Below, in pieces: positions 9,051-17,454 of a stretch of DNA of 64,000 nucleotides. The stretch lies in NCBI RefSeq assembly GCF_900111175.1, contig NZ_FOGI01000014.1:124001-188000 (forward strand). Reading direction: 5' to 3'. A model generated the notes under the pieces. That model worked only from the letters and a program-made list of their open reading frames with translations. It had not been told where the DNA came from and searched no databases. Within the stretch, counting starts at the first letter, position 1. Every line of letters begins with the position of its first letter. The translations under genes were made by a program, and so were the position numbers. This DNA is from Actinokineospora terrae (lineage in GTDB: Bacteria; Actinomycetota; Actinomycetes; Mycobacteriales; Pseudonocardiaceae).

Positions 9051-9459
9051 CACCGTCCACAGTGCCAAACCACTGGTGAAGTGGGCGTGCGGACCCCCTC
9101 ATCGAGCGACCCGATCACCCCAGCAGGGCGCGGGACGAGGTACCCGTCGACCACAGCTCCGAGTGAGCCAGGGCGGTCTACCCGCCACGCGCGGGCAGCG
9201 GTCGGCGTGCCCGGCGGAGCAGCCACCGGGGTAGTGGCTCGCGTGATCCACCGCGACCACGGCCGCTTGGTCGCGGTCATGGCGTTGAGACGGCTGTTGT
9301 TCCGCCAAGGCCGATTGGACCGGACAGGGCAACCGCCGCCAGTGACAGCGGCCTTCACGGGCGGGGAGCAGGGGATGCGCTGGCGCGACAGCGGCGGTAA
9401 GTCGCCGTCGATCCGGCAGGCACCCTCGACAGGCCAGGGTCTTGCCGCCGCCTGCCCGA

Positions 9460-9498
9460 CTCAGGAACTCAGGAACTCAGGAACTCAGGAACTCAGGA
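9460..9498. repeat. Octamer tandem repeat (CTCAGGAA)
   Basis: Four perfect copies of CTCAGGAA and a fifth partial copy lie head-to-tail in the gap between htrA and rseA. Nothing suggests coding. Such arrays can change length by slippage. Confidence 0.95.
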
Positions 9499-9503
9499 CA
9501 GCA

Positions 9504-9536
9504 TGAAGGCCACCGCCGTCTGGGCAGTGGCCTTCA
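9504..9536 (-). terminator. Hairpin terminator after rseA
   Basis: There is a perfect 10-bp stem (TGAAGGCCAC / GTGGCCTTCA) with a 13-nt loop, starting 23 bp past the rseA stop. There is no U-tract, which is usual in high-GC genomes. The rest of 9069-9559 shows no supported gene. Confidence 0.6.
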
Positions 9537-9559
9537 CGTGTGGGGAAGGGTCTGTGCGG

Positions 9560-10168
9560 CTAGCGGGCGGCGAGCATGCCGAAGCTGGGGGACAGCGACG
9601 GGAGGGCGCCTTGGCCGACGAAGCCGATGGGTTGGGCGTCGCCGCCGTGGGGTGGGGCTGGGTGGGGTTCGGCGGTGGTGTCGGGGCCACCGGTGTTGAC
9701 CAGGGCCAGCGCGCCGAGTACCAGGCCGGAGACGACCACGCCCGCGCCCTGGGCGGCGCGGCGGTTGCGCTTGCCGAGGACGACGCCGCCCTCGCCGAGC
9801 TTGGGGCCCGAGCCCAGCGGCGCGCTGGCGCCGAAGAGCGCGGCGGCGCGGTCGGGGCGTTGGATGGCGACGAGCTGGCCGTCCGCGGTGACGGCGAGGC
9901 CGTCGGGGGTGGCGGGCAGCTCGGTCTCCTGGGGGATGGCGCGCAGGGCGGCCAGCAGGCCGGCCGACATGGTCGGCGTGGTCGCGGCGCGCACGGCGGC
10001 GCTGGCCTGGCGCTGGGCGGTGATCTCCGCGGCGCACCAGGTGCAGCTCGCCAGGTGGGAGGTCACCCGGTCGTGGGCCGAGCGGGTGAGCTCACCGTCG
10101 ACGAAGGCGACCACGGCGTCGGGCAGCAGGTGCTGCTCGCCCAGTCCCAGGGCGCGTTCGAGCGTCAT
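9560..10168 (-). CDS. rseA: Anti-sigma factor RseA (zinc-associated)
   Basis: This 202-aa protein has a ZAS-type HxxxCxxC motif (VTSHLASCTWCAAEI, His38, Cys42, Cys45), which in mycobacterial RseA binds SigE and responds to redox and envelope stress. A hydrophobic segment near 145-160 (GAGVVVSGLVLGALALV) may anchor it. ATG 10168 has GGAGG seven bases upstream. It is 19 bp downstream of sigE, so the pair is co-transcribed. It differs from M. tuberculosis RseA in carrying this predicted membrane segment. Confidence 0.87.
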   Translation of the reverse strand: MTLERALGLGEQHLLPDAVVAFVDGELTRSAHDRVTSHLASCTWCAAEITAQRQASAAVRAATTPTMSAGLLAALRAIPQETELPATPDGLAVTADGQLVAIQRPDRAAALFGASAPLGSGPKLGEGGVVLGKRNRRAAQGAGVVVSGLVLGALALVNTGGPDTTAEPHPAPPHGGDAQPIGFVGQGALPSLSPSFGMLAAR

Positions 10169-10187
10169 GAGACGTCCTCCACACGGG

Positions 10188-10823
10188 TCATGCCGATGCC
10201 TCCCGGGCCAGCGCCCGGCGGCGCTCCAAAGCCACCCGCAATGCCTGGCGGCCGCGGTGGATCCTGCTGCGCACAGTACCCAGCTTCACCCCGAGGGTGG
10301 CGCCGATCTCCTCGTAGGACAGGCCCTCGACATCGCACAGCACGACCGCGGCGCGGAACTCCGGCGGCAGCTCGTCCAGCGCGGCCTGCAGGTCCGGGTC
10401 CAGGTGGGTCTCGTCGTAGACCTCTTCCGGGCTCGGCTCGTCGCCCTCGATGCGGTCGGTGTCCTCGGGCAGGCCCTCCATGCGCAGCCGGGAGCGGCGC
10501 CGGACCATGTCGAGGAACAGGTTGGTGGTGATCCGGTGCAGCCAGCCCTCGAAGGTGCCCGGCTTGTAGGACGCCAGCGAGCGGAACACCCGGATGAAGG
10601 TCTCCTGGGTGAGGTCCTCGGCGTCGTGCGCGTTGCCGGAGAGCCGGTAGGCCAGCCGGTACACCCGGTCGCCGTGCTCGCGCACGACCTCGTCCCAGCT
10701 GGGGACGGTCCACTCGGCGGCGCTGATCTCCGCGACCTCGACGGGCTTGGCCTCGACCGCGTTCACGGTCCGGCCGTGCGTCCTCGGGCTCTGCACTGTA
10801 GGGATGCGCACCTCCTGAAGCAT
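10188..10823 (-). CDS. sigE: ECF RNA polymerase sigma factor SigE
   Basis: This 211-aa sigma-70 family ECF factor is very close to M. tuberculosis SigE. Region 2 contains DRVYRLAYRLSGNAHDAEDL and FEGWLHRITTNLFLD. Region 4 contains LPPEFRAAVVLCDVEGLSYE and LGVKLGTVRSRIHRGRQAL. The frame stays open to 11027, but ATG 10823 lies about 15 bp after the predicted start of an ECF-type promoter (GGGAAC-N17-CGTT), which excludes the longer version. It should direct envelope-stress genes and autoregulate. RseA follows at once. Confidence 0.93.
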   Translation of the reverse strand: MLQEVRIPTVQSPRTHGRTVNAVEAKPVEVAEISAAEWTVPSWDEVVREHGDRVYRLAYRLSGNAHDAEDLTQETFIRVFRSLASYKPGTFEGWLHRITTNLFLDMVRRRSRLRMEGLPEDTDRIEGDEPSPEEVYDETHLDPDLQAALDELPPEFRAAVVLCDVEGLSYEEIGATLGVKLGTVRSRIHRGRQALRVALERRRALAREASA

Positions 10824-10844
10824 GTCCTGCCCACCACCCTGTCC

Positions 10845-10871
10845 AACGCCCGACCCGTCCGCCGTGTTCCC
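10845..10871 (-). promoter_or_regulatory. ECF-type promoter of sigE
   Basis: On the minus strand GGGAAC (10871-10866) is followed after 17 bp by CGTT (10848-10845). This matches the GGAAC...GTT pattern recognised by SigE/SigH-type factors. The predicted transcript would start only about 15 nt before ATG 10823, suggesting autoregulation. Confidence 0.6.
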
Positions 10872-11063
10872 CGTGACCGCGTGCCCCTCGACCGCTCCCA
10901 CCGCGTTCCCCGCTCTCCACGTCCCCTGCTTGACGACAACGATGGCGGCCGCCCATGTGGCGAGCCTCAGAGCGGCCTGAGACGAGGCTGAGAAAACGTC
11001 GCCGGGTGACCTTCCGGTCAGGTTCACCCGTTTTGGCCACGTGCGCCGCTAATCTGCGTTCCC

Positions 11064-11714
11064 GTGGGACCGGAACAGCCCGCCGTGCGCTCGGTGGAGC
11101 TCAGCGAGTACGTCGAGGGGTACCTCGCCGAGGACGAGACGCTCGTCGCGGCGCGGTCCGTCGGCGTCCAGCTCGGCTGCACCCCGGTCGGCGCCGCCAC
11201 CGGCGCGGCGCTGCGGTTCCTGGCCGCCGCGCTGCGGGCGAAGGCCGTGGTGGAGATCGGCACCGGGGTCGGGGTCAGCGGGCTGCACCTGCTGCGCGGG
11301 ATGGCCCCGGACGGGGTGCTCACCTCCATCGACGTCGAGCCCGAGGTGCAGGCGGTCGCCAAGCGCACGTTCCGCCAGGCCGGGATCGCCCCCGGCCGGA
11401 CCAGGTTGATCATGGGTCGGGCGCTGGACGTGCTGCCCAGGCTCAGCGACAACGGCTACGACCTGCTGTTCGTCGACGCGTCGAGCACCGAGTACCCGGC
11501 CTACCACGAGCACGGCGTCCGGCTGCTGCGCCCCGGCGGGGTCCTGGCCTTCGACAGCGTCCTCTACCAGGGCAACATCGCCAACCCCGCGCGCCGCGAC
11601 GCCGAGACGCTGGCCCTGCGCGAGGTCGTCCGCGCGGTTCGCGAGGACGAGCGCCTGGTCCCGCTGCTGCTCCCCCTCGGCGACGGGCTCCTGCTCGCCG
11701 CCAAGATCAGCTAG
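11064..11714 (+). CDS. Class I SAM-dependent O-methyltransferase
   Basis: This 216-aa protein has the catechol-O-methyltransferase-like fold. SAM motif I is VVEIGTGVGVSGLHLL, the acidic residue is in TSIDVEPE, and YDLLFVDAS is the metal/substrate strand. It is the counterpart of M. tuberculosis Rv1220c, which is also divergent from sigE. The substrate is unknown. GTG 11064 follows TAATCT by eight bases (leaderless). Its stop shares CTAG with the stop of convergent glgC. Confidence 0.9.
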   Translation: MGPEQPAVRSVELSEYVEGYLAEDETLVAARSVGVQLGCTPVGAATGAALRFLAAALRAKAVVEIGTGVGVSGLHLLRGMAPDGVLTSIDVEPEVQAVAKRTFRQAGIAPGRTRLIMGRALDVLPRLSDNGYDLLFVDASSTEYPAYHEHGVRLLRPGGVLAFDSVLYQGNIANPARRDAETLALREVVRAVREDERLVPLLLPLGDGLLLAAKIS

Positions 11715-12928
11715 TCCGCGCGGGCGCCCTTGCCGAGCACGACCACGCCGCTGGCGCTGACCGTGTACCGCTCGCGATCCGACTCCGGCTCGACGCCGAG
11801 CCGAACCCCGTCACCGACCACGACGTTCTTGTCGAGGATGGCCTTGCGGACCACGGCACCCTTACCGACCCGCGCACCGGGCAAGAGCACGCTGCCCTCC
11901 ACCACGGCACCGTCCTCGATGACCACATCGGCGCTGATGACGGAGTCGGTCACGGTAGCGCCAGAGATGATGGAGCCAGGTCCCACGATCGACTCGGTAG
12001 CGGTACCCGAGTTCACGAACTTCGCGGGCGGCAGCGGCGGCGTCGCGGTACGGATCGGCCACTGGCGGTTGTAGAGGTTGAAGACAGGGTGCGCGGACAC
12101 GAGGTCCATGTGGGCGTCGTAGTACGCGTCGAGCGTCCCTACGTCCCGCCAGTAGCCCTTGTCGCGCTCGGTCTCCCCCGGCACGACGTTGTCCGCGAAG
12201 TCGTAGACGTGCGCGGTGCCCTGGTCGACCAGCATCGGGATGATGTCGCCGCCCATGTCGTGCATGGAGTCGCGGTCGGCCGCGTCCGCGCGCAGGGCCT
12301 CGACCAGCGCCGACGTCGAGAACAGGTAGTTGCCCATGGAGGCGAAGGTGACGTCGGGGTCGTCCGGGACCGAGGGCGGGTCGTCCGGCTTCTCCAGGAA
12401 GCTGGTGATCCGGCGGTCGGCGTCGGAGTCGATGCACCCGAAGGCCCTGGCCTCCAGGCGCGGCACCCGGATACCGGCCACGGTGACGCCCGCGCCCGAC
12501 TCGACGTGCTGCTCCAGCATCTGGCCCGGGTCCATGCGGTAGACGTGGTCGGCGCCGAAGACCGCGATGTGGTCCGGCTGCTCGTCGTAGACCAGGTTCA
12601 GGCTCTGGAAGATGGCGTCGGCCGACCCGGTGTACCAGCGCGGCCCCAGGCGCTGCTGCGCGGGAACCGGCGTCACGTACTGGCCGAGCACGTTCGACAG
12701 GCGCCACGTGGTGGAGATGTGCCGGTCCAGGGAGTGGGATTTGTACTGCGTCAGCACGCACAACTGGTGGAACCCGGCGTTGACCAGGTTGGACAGCACG
12801 AAGTCGACCAGGCGGTAGTTCCCCGCGAACGGAACGGCTGGTTTGGCCCGGTCCGCCGTGAGGGGCCACAGGCGTTTGCCCTCGCCACCAGCCAACACGA
12901 TCCCGAGTACGCGCGGCTTGCCCTTCAC
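11711..12928 (-). CDS. glgC: Glucose-1-phosphate adenylyltransferase
   Basis: This 405-aa enzyme makes ADP-glucose from glucose-1-phosphate and ATP. It has the GIVLAGGEGKRLWPLT nucleotide loop, RAKPAVPFAGNYRLVDF, GADHVYRMD, and a C-terminal left-handed beta-helix with repeated hydrophobic hexapeptides. GTG 12928 lies six bases after TAGATT on the minus strand, so the transcript is leaderless. It is divergent from glgA/glgM, which uses its product. Confidence 0.95.
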   Translation of the reverse strand: MKGKPRVLGIVLAGGEGKRLWPLTADRAKPAVPFAGNYRLVDFVLSNLVNAGFHQLCVLTQYKSHSLDRHISTTWRLSNVLGQYVTPVPAQQRLGPRWYTGSADAIFQSLNLVYDEQPDHIAVFGADHVYRMDPGQMLEQHVESGAGVTVAGIRVPRLEARAFGCIDSDADRRITSFLEKPDDPPSVPDDPDVTFASMGNYLFSTSALVEALRADAADRDSMHDMGGDIIPMLVDQGTAHVYDFADNVVPGETERDKGYWRDVGTLDAYYDAHMDLVSAHPVFNLYNRQWPIRTATPPLPPAKFVNSGTATESIVGPGSIISGATVTDSVISADVVIEDGAVVEGSVLLPGARVGKGAVVRKAILDKNVVVGDGVRLGVEPESDRERYTVSASGVVVLGKGARAD

Positions 12929-13114
12929 ACGATGAATCTAACCGTCAGCGTGGTGGTCCTGCCATACGCGCTACTCCGTGTGGGCGGCCGTTGACCGCGC
13001 ATTGCACTGGTGTTCACCCGTGCGCCGCACGCCTGTCCCGCTCGCGCGCCGCACCGGCTCGGGCCGTGAACCGCGTGGCGTGCGGGCCCCCGGGCTGCGG
13101 CTACGGTGGACGGC

Positions 13115-14290
13115 GTGCGCATCGGATTGCTGACCAGGGAGTACCCACCGGAGGTCTACGGCGGGGCAGGCGTCCACGTCGGCTACCTCGTGCCGAGGCT
13201 GCGCGACATCGTGGAAGTCGACGTGCACTGCTTCGGCGGGCCGCGCGAGGACGCGACCGCGCACAACCCGGCGGCGGGCCTGGAGCAGGCCAATCCGGCG
13301 CTGCGGACGCTGTCGGCGGACCTGTCCATCGCCGCGGCCGTCGAGGGCGTGGACCTCGTCCACTCGCACACCTGGTACGCGAACCACGCCGGTCACCTGG
13401 CCAAGCTCCTGCACGGTGTTCCGCACGTGGTGACTGCGCACTCTCTAGAGCCTCGCAGGCCGTGGAAGGCAGAACAGCTCGGCGGTGGATACCGGGTATC
13501 CAGCTGGGTAGAGCGCACGGCGTACCTGGACGCTGACGCTGTCATCGCCGTTAGCGAGGGCATGCGCACGGACGTGCTCGACTGCTACCCGGAACTCGAC
13601 CCCGCGCGGGTGCACGTGGTCCGCAACGGCATCGATACCGCCACCTACCACCCTGTGTCCGAGGTGGACACCCTCGTCGAGCACGGCATCGACCCAGCGC
13701 GACCGACCGTGGTGTTCGTGGGGCGCATCACGCGCCAGAAGGGCGTGGACCACCTCATCGCCGCCGCGCACCGCATCGACCCCTCGGCGCAGGTAGTGCT
13801 CTGCGCGGGGGCGCCGGACACGCCTGAGATAGCCGAGGAGACCCGTGCGGCGGTCGCCGAACTGGCTGAACATCGCCCTGGTGTTTTCTGGATCCAACGG
13901 ATGTTGCGCCAGTCGGAGGTGCAGCAGCTGCTGAGCCACGCGACGGTGTTCGTGTGCCCGTCTGTCTATGAACCGCTGGGGATCGTGAACCTGGAGGCCA
14001 TGGCATGCGGAACGGCGGTTGTGGCCTCTGACGTCGGCGGTATCCCCGAGGTCGTGGCCCACGGCGAGACCGGGCTGCTGGTGCACTACGACGCCCAGGA
14101 CACCGCAGCGTTCCGGACAGGGCTGGCTGACGCGGTCAACGCACTGCTGTCCACACCGGACCGAGCGGCGGCGATGGGAGCAGCCGGACGGGCACGGGCT
14201 GAGCGAGACTTCTCGTGGGCGTCGGTGGCAGAGCAGACCGTGGCGGTCTACCGCGCGGCGCTGAGAGGACCATCAGCTGGTGGCTCCTAG
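13115..14290 (+). CDS. glgA: Actinobacterial GlgA/GlgM (GT4) glycogen or maltose-1-phosphate synthase
   Basis: This 391-aa GT-B glycosyltransferase begins MRIGLLTREYPPEVYGGAGV. It carries the HSHTWYANHAGHL and FVGRITRQKGVDHL motifs and the SVYEPLGIVNLEAMACGTAV nucleotide-sugar site. It belongs to the short GT4 type. The M. tuberculosis member Rv1212c was shown to be GlgM, making maltose-1-phosphate from ADP-glucose and glucose-1-phosphate for the GlgE pathway. GTG 13115 is chosen over 13106 because TACGGT precedes it by seven bases. It works with the divergent glgC. Confidence 0.93.
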   Translation: MRIGLLTREYPPEVYGGAGVHVGYLVPRLRDIVEVDVHCFGGPREDATAHNPAAGLEQANPALRTLSADLSIAAAVEGVDLVHSHTWYANHAGHLAKLLHGVPHVVTAHSLEPRRPWKAEQLGGGYRVSSWVERTAYLDADAVIAVSEGMRTDVLDCYPELDPARVHVVRNGIDTATYHPVSEVDTLVEHGIDPARPTVVFVGRITRQKGVDHLIAAAHRIDPSAQVVLCAGAPDTPEIAEETRAAVAELAEHRPGVFWIQRMLRQSEVQQLLSHATVFVCPSVYEPLGIVNLEAMACGTAVVASDVGGIPEVVAHGETGLLVHYDAQDTAAFRTGLADAVNALLSTPDRAAAMGAAGRARAERDFSWASVAEQTVAVYRAALRGPSAGGS

Positions 14291-14789
14291 TTTGGCGAAG
14301 GTGGGACATGGCGTGCGGGTGCGGTTCACCCGCTACTCAGTGGCGTCCCTGGTCGCGACCGGGATAAGCCAGTTGGTCCTGTTCGCCCTGTACGGGTGGG
14401 GCGTGCTGGGCGCGTTGGCGGCGAGCACCGTCGCGTTCGTCGTGGGCGCGGTGCCGCACTTCGTGATGATCCGCTGGTGGGCCTGGGGTCAGCGCGGCAT
14501 GCCGCGGCTGACCAGGCAGGTCGTGGGCTACCTGGTCGTCACGCTGCTGGGCGGGCTCGTGTCGGTGTTGCTGACCGCGGGCGCGGACTGGCTGATCGGG
14601 CCGTTGGTGGCGGACCGGGCCGCGCGCACGCTGGTGCTCAACGTGACCTACGTGCTCAGTGGGCTACCGGTGTTCGTGGCCAAGTACGCGTTTCTGGACC
14701 GTGTGTTCGCTCAGGACGCGTACGCGGCCACGAACTCGACCAGGGTGCGCGCGGCGAACCCGGTAGCACCGGGCACGACGTCGTCGTAG
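14280..14789 (+). CDS. GtrA-family membrane protein
   Basis: This 169-aa protein has four predicted transmembrane helices. The fourth is LVLNVTYVLSGLPVFVAKYAF. This is the GtrA layout. GtrA-like proteins are thought to move lipid-linked sugars across membranes or assist glycosyltransferases. GTG 14280 overlaps the end of glgA by 11 bp, so it is probably co-expressed. The 3' end overlaps the convergent aminopeptidase gene by 79 bp. Confidence 0.85.
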   Translation: MAPSLAKVGHGVRVRFTRYSVASLVATGISQLVLFALYGWGVLGALAASTVAFVVGAVPHFVMIRWWAWGQRGMPRLTRQVVGYLVVTLLGGLVSVLLTAGADWLIGPLVADRAARTLVLNVTYVLSGLPVFVAKYAFLDRVFAQDAYAATNSTRVRAANPVAPGTTSS

Positions 14790-16201
14790 GCGCGGTCGGC
14801 GCGCGCGGGACCGGCGATGTCCAAGTGCGCCCACGGCAGTCCACCGGTGAACTCGCGCAGGAACAACGCGGCGGTGATCGCACCCGGCCCCGGCGGGCAC
14901 TGGCGCACATCAGCGATGCCGCTGGGCACCTCGGCGGCCAGGTGGTCGAGCAGCGGCATCCGCCACAGCGCCTCACCGGCCCGCTCGCTGGCGGCCGTGA
15001 TCCGGGCGGCGAGAGCGTCATCGTCGGAGAACAGGCCCGCGATGCGCGTACCCAGGGACACCTTCATGGCGCCGGTAAGGGTGGCCACGTCGACGATCAG
15101 GTCGACGTCGAGGTCCTGATGGGCGTAAGTGATCGCGTCGGCGAGGACGACCCTGCCTTCGGCGTCGGTGTTGGTGATCTCGGTGGTCTTACCGCCGTAG
15201 TGACGCACCACGTCGCCGGGGCGGTAAGAGGAGCCGGACACGTGGTTCTCGGCGCACGGGACCAGACCGGACACCCGCACCGGTAGGCCCAACTTGGCGA
15301 TCGCGCCGACTGCGGCGATGACCGCGGCACCGCCCGCCATGTCGGTGCGCATGAGGTGCATGCCCTCGTTCGGCTTGATGGAGATGCCGCCGGTGTCGAA
15401 GGTGATGCCCTTGCCGACCAGGGCGATGTGCGGACCGGCAGCGCCGGGCGGCGCCCAGGTCAGGTGCACCAGGCGGGGCGGGCGCGACGATCCGCCGCCC
15501 ACCGCGAGCAGCCCGCCGAACCCGTGCTCGGCCAGCCACTTCTCGTCGCGGACCTGCGCCGTGAGGCCCTTGGGCCTGCCGACCACCCTGGCCGCGGTCT
15601 TGGCCAGCCACGCCGGGTCCTTGACGTTGGACGGGGCGTTGGCCAGGTCGCGGGTCAGCGCGGTGGCGGCGGTGAGGACCGCGGTCCGCTTGAGCTCCGC
15701 GGCGATCTCGTCGCGACGGTCCCGATCGGACACCACCAGGCGCGCGGACCGCAGCGTGGGCGCCGGTGTGTCTCCGGTCACCCGGAACCCGTACCCGCCC
15801 AGGCGCAGACCGGTGGCGAACCACCGGGCCTGCTCGGCGTCGACGTCGTCGGGGAGCACGACCTGCACGCCCTGACCAGCCTCGGGCCGGGTTTCCACCA
15901 GCGCGTTCACTGCCTTGGCCAGTGCCGCGCCCGCCGCGCGCCACTGCCTCGGCTCACCGGTCCCGATGCCGACCGACCACCGCGCCGTCGCGTCGACCGG
16001 ACCGCGGCGGACCTCGCCCGCCTTGCCGGTCAGGCCGACCGCCTCGGCCCACTCCGGGGTCAGCTCGGCGCCGCCGGGACCGATCAGCGCGGGGCCGTCG
16101 GTGGTCTTCGTGAGCACGGCGGTCGGGAGGCCCTCAGCGGTTCCGGCGGCCACCTCCACGTCGGGAAGCGCGGTCGGCGGGGTCGGCACCGGCGTGGGCA
16201 A
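14711..16201 (-). CDS. pepA: Leucyl aminopeptidase (M17 family)
   Basis: This 496-aa dimetal exopeptidase shows the M17 signature NTDAEGR and the metal/catalytic stretch VGKGITFDTGGISIK (catalytic Lys and Asp ligands). ADAITYAHQ and the DVATLTGAM segment are further conserved elements. It removes N-terminal residues from peptides and, in many bacteria, takes part in glutathione or amino-acid turnover. TTG 16201 follows GGAGG by five bases. The N-terminal domain is divergent and Ala/Pro-rich, as usual in actinobacteria. Confidence 0.94.
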   Translation of the reverse strand: MPTPVPTPPTALPDVEVAAGTAEGLPTAVLTKTTDGPALIGPGGAELTPEWAEAVGLTGKAGEVRRGPVDATARWSVGIGTGEPRQWRAAGAALAKAVNALVETRPEAGQGVQVVLPDDVDAEQARWFATGLRLGGYGFRVTGDTPAPTLRSARLVVSDRDRRDEIAAELKRTAVLTAATALTRDLANAPSNVKDPAWLAKTAARVVGRPKGLTAQVRDEKWLAEHGFGGLLAVGGGSSRPPRLVHLTWAPPGAAGPHIALVGKGITFDTGGISIKPNEGMHLMRTDMAGGAAVIAAVGAIAKLGLPVRVSGLVPCAENHVSGSSYRPGDVVRHYGGKTTEITNTDAEGRVVLADAITYAHQDLDVDLIVDVATLTGAMKVSLGTRIAGLFSDDDALAARITAASERAGEALWRMPLLDHLAAEVPSGIADVRQCPPGPGAITAALFLREFTGGLPWAHLDIAGPARADRAYDDVVPGATGFAARTLVEFVAAYAS

Positions 16202-16295
16202 GCGGTCCTCCGTGCGGGGGCTGCGGATCGGTCTGGAGCTGGGAGAACGCCGGGGTGATCCCGCCGGAGCGGTGATCAGGCCCGGCGGTGGGGGA

Positions 16296-16463
16296 TCACC
16301 CCGCGGCGGACTTGAGCGCGTCGCCGAGGTTGCTGGCCTCCTCCGGGGTCATCTCGACCACCAGACGTCCGCCGCCCTCGAGCGGGACGCGCATCACGAT
16401 GCCCCGGCCCTCCTTCGTCACTTCGAGGGGACCGTCCCCGGTCCGGGGCTTCATGGCCGCCAT
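16296..16463 (-). CDS. DUF3117 small conserved protein
   Basis: This 55-aa protein starts MAAMKPRTGDGPLEVTKEGR and ends NLGDALKSAAG. It belongs to DUF3117, whose M. tuberculosis member is Rv1211, beside glgA and tagA as here. ATG 16463 has GGAGGG eight bases upstream. It is too short for common length cut-offs. Its function is unknown; strong conservation in actinobacteria suggests a housekeeping role. Confidence 0.92.
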   Translation of the reverse strand: MAAMKPRTGDGPLEVTKEGRGIVMRVPLEGGGRLVVEMTPEEASNLGDALKSAAG

Positions 16464-16634
16464 AGCGTGCTCCCTCCGTCATAGCCTGCCCACCCGACGC
16501 GGCGAACCCGCCGGGTCCGGGCCATTCTCCCCCATCCGGCGCGCGGCGGTGAAATCGGAACCGATCATCGCGTGTCGGGTGACCGGCCACGATGGGTGGC
16601 GCCGGGGGTCGGCGGCCTGCCAGACTCGACCGTC

Positions 16635-17435
16635 GTGCGCGCCCGCTCCGCCCTCTTCGACGTCTTCGGCGGCCACCTGCGGCAGCGGGACGGCTCGGCG
16701 ACCATCGCCGCGCTGGTACGGCTGCTGGAGCCGCTGGGCTTCGGCGCGCCCGCGATCAGGACCGCGGTGTCCAGGATGGTGCGCCAGGGCTGGCTCACCC
16801 CGGTGCGCCTGCACGACGGCCCCGGCTACGCGCTGACCGGCCGCGGCCAGCGGCGCCTCGACGAGGCGGGCGCCCGGATCTACCGCACCGGTCTCTCCAC
16901 ATGGGACGGCCGGTGGCACGTGGTCGCGCTGGCCGAGCCGCCGCCCAGGGTCGCCCGGGAGCGGCTGGCGTCGTCGCTGCGGCTGCTCGGGTACGGGCCG
17001 CTCGGGTCGTCCACCTGGGTGTCGCCGCGGCCGTCCGCGGAGCTGCCGGAGGTGCTGGCGGCGGAAGGGCTGACCGCGCGGGTGTTCCACGGCCCGCAGG
17101 ACGGGTCGGACGCGGAGCTGGCGGCCGAGGCCTGGGATCTCACCGGGTTGGGTGAGGCCTATCGGGGGTTCTTGGCGGCGTGGGCGCCGGTGATGTCCGC
17201 TGTGGACGGATCGGACCCGGCGGAGGCGTTCGCGGCGTCGCAGCGGCTGCTGCACGCGTGGCGCAAGTTCCTGTTCGTCGACCCCGGACTGCCGGTGGAG
17301 CTGCTGCCCGCGGACTGGCCGGGTGCCGCGGCGGCGGAGCTGTTCGACACGCACACCGCGCGCCTGGCGCCCGCTGTCACCGAGTTCCTGGACGACTGCC
17401 TGCGGCGGGGTGGTAAGCAGAGGTCTACCGCGTGA
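16635..17435 (+). CDS. PaaX-family transcriptional regulator
   Basis: This 266-aa protein has an N-terminal winged helix (RSALFDVFGGHLRQRDGS, LGFGAPAIRTAVSRMVRQGW) and a PaaX-like C-terminal domain. PaaX proteins sense phenylacetyl-CoA-type thioesters and repress aromatic degradation genes. The open frame begins at 16572, but GTG 16635 opens the conserved domain and follows a CAGACT -10-like box by eight bases. An enoyl-CoA hydratase/isomerase gene starts 19 bp downstream, matching a CoA-ester regulon. Confidence 0.88.
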   Translation: MRARSALFDVFGGHLRQRDGSATIAALVRLLEPLGFGAPAIRTAVSRMVRQGWLTPVRLHDGPGYALTGRGQRRLDEAGARIYRTGLSTWDGRWHVVALAEPPPRVARERLASSLRLLGYGPLGSSTWVSPRPSAELPEVLAAEGLTARVFHGPQDGSDAELAAEAWDLTGLGEAYRGFLAAWAPVMSAVDGSDPAEAFAASQRLLHAWRKFLFVDPGLPVELLPADWPGAAAAELFDTHTARLAPAVTEFLDDCLRRGGKQRSTA

Positions 17436-17454
17436 CCAGGAAAGGTGGCGACCA

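Noticed and set aside
9460..9498. CRISPR-like array
   Set aside because: The repeats are 8 bp and contiguous, with no spacers and no cas genes.
9460..9498. Multiple SigE -35 elements (GGAAC)
   Set aside because: They lie on the strand pointing away from htrA and have no GTT at the needed distance.
10955..12994. 679-aa open frame across the methyltransferase and glgC
   Set aside because: It runs over two well-supported genes in other frames and shows only Arg/Ala/Val-rich composition.
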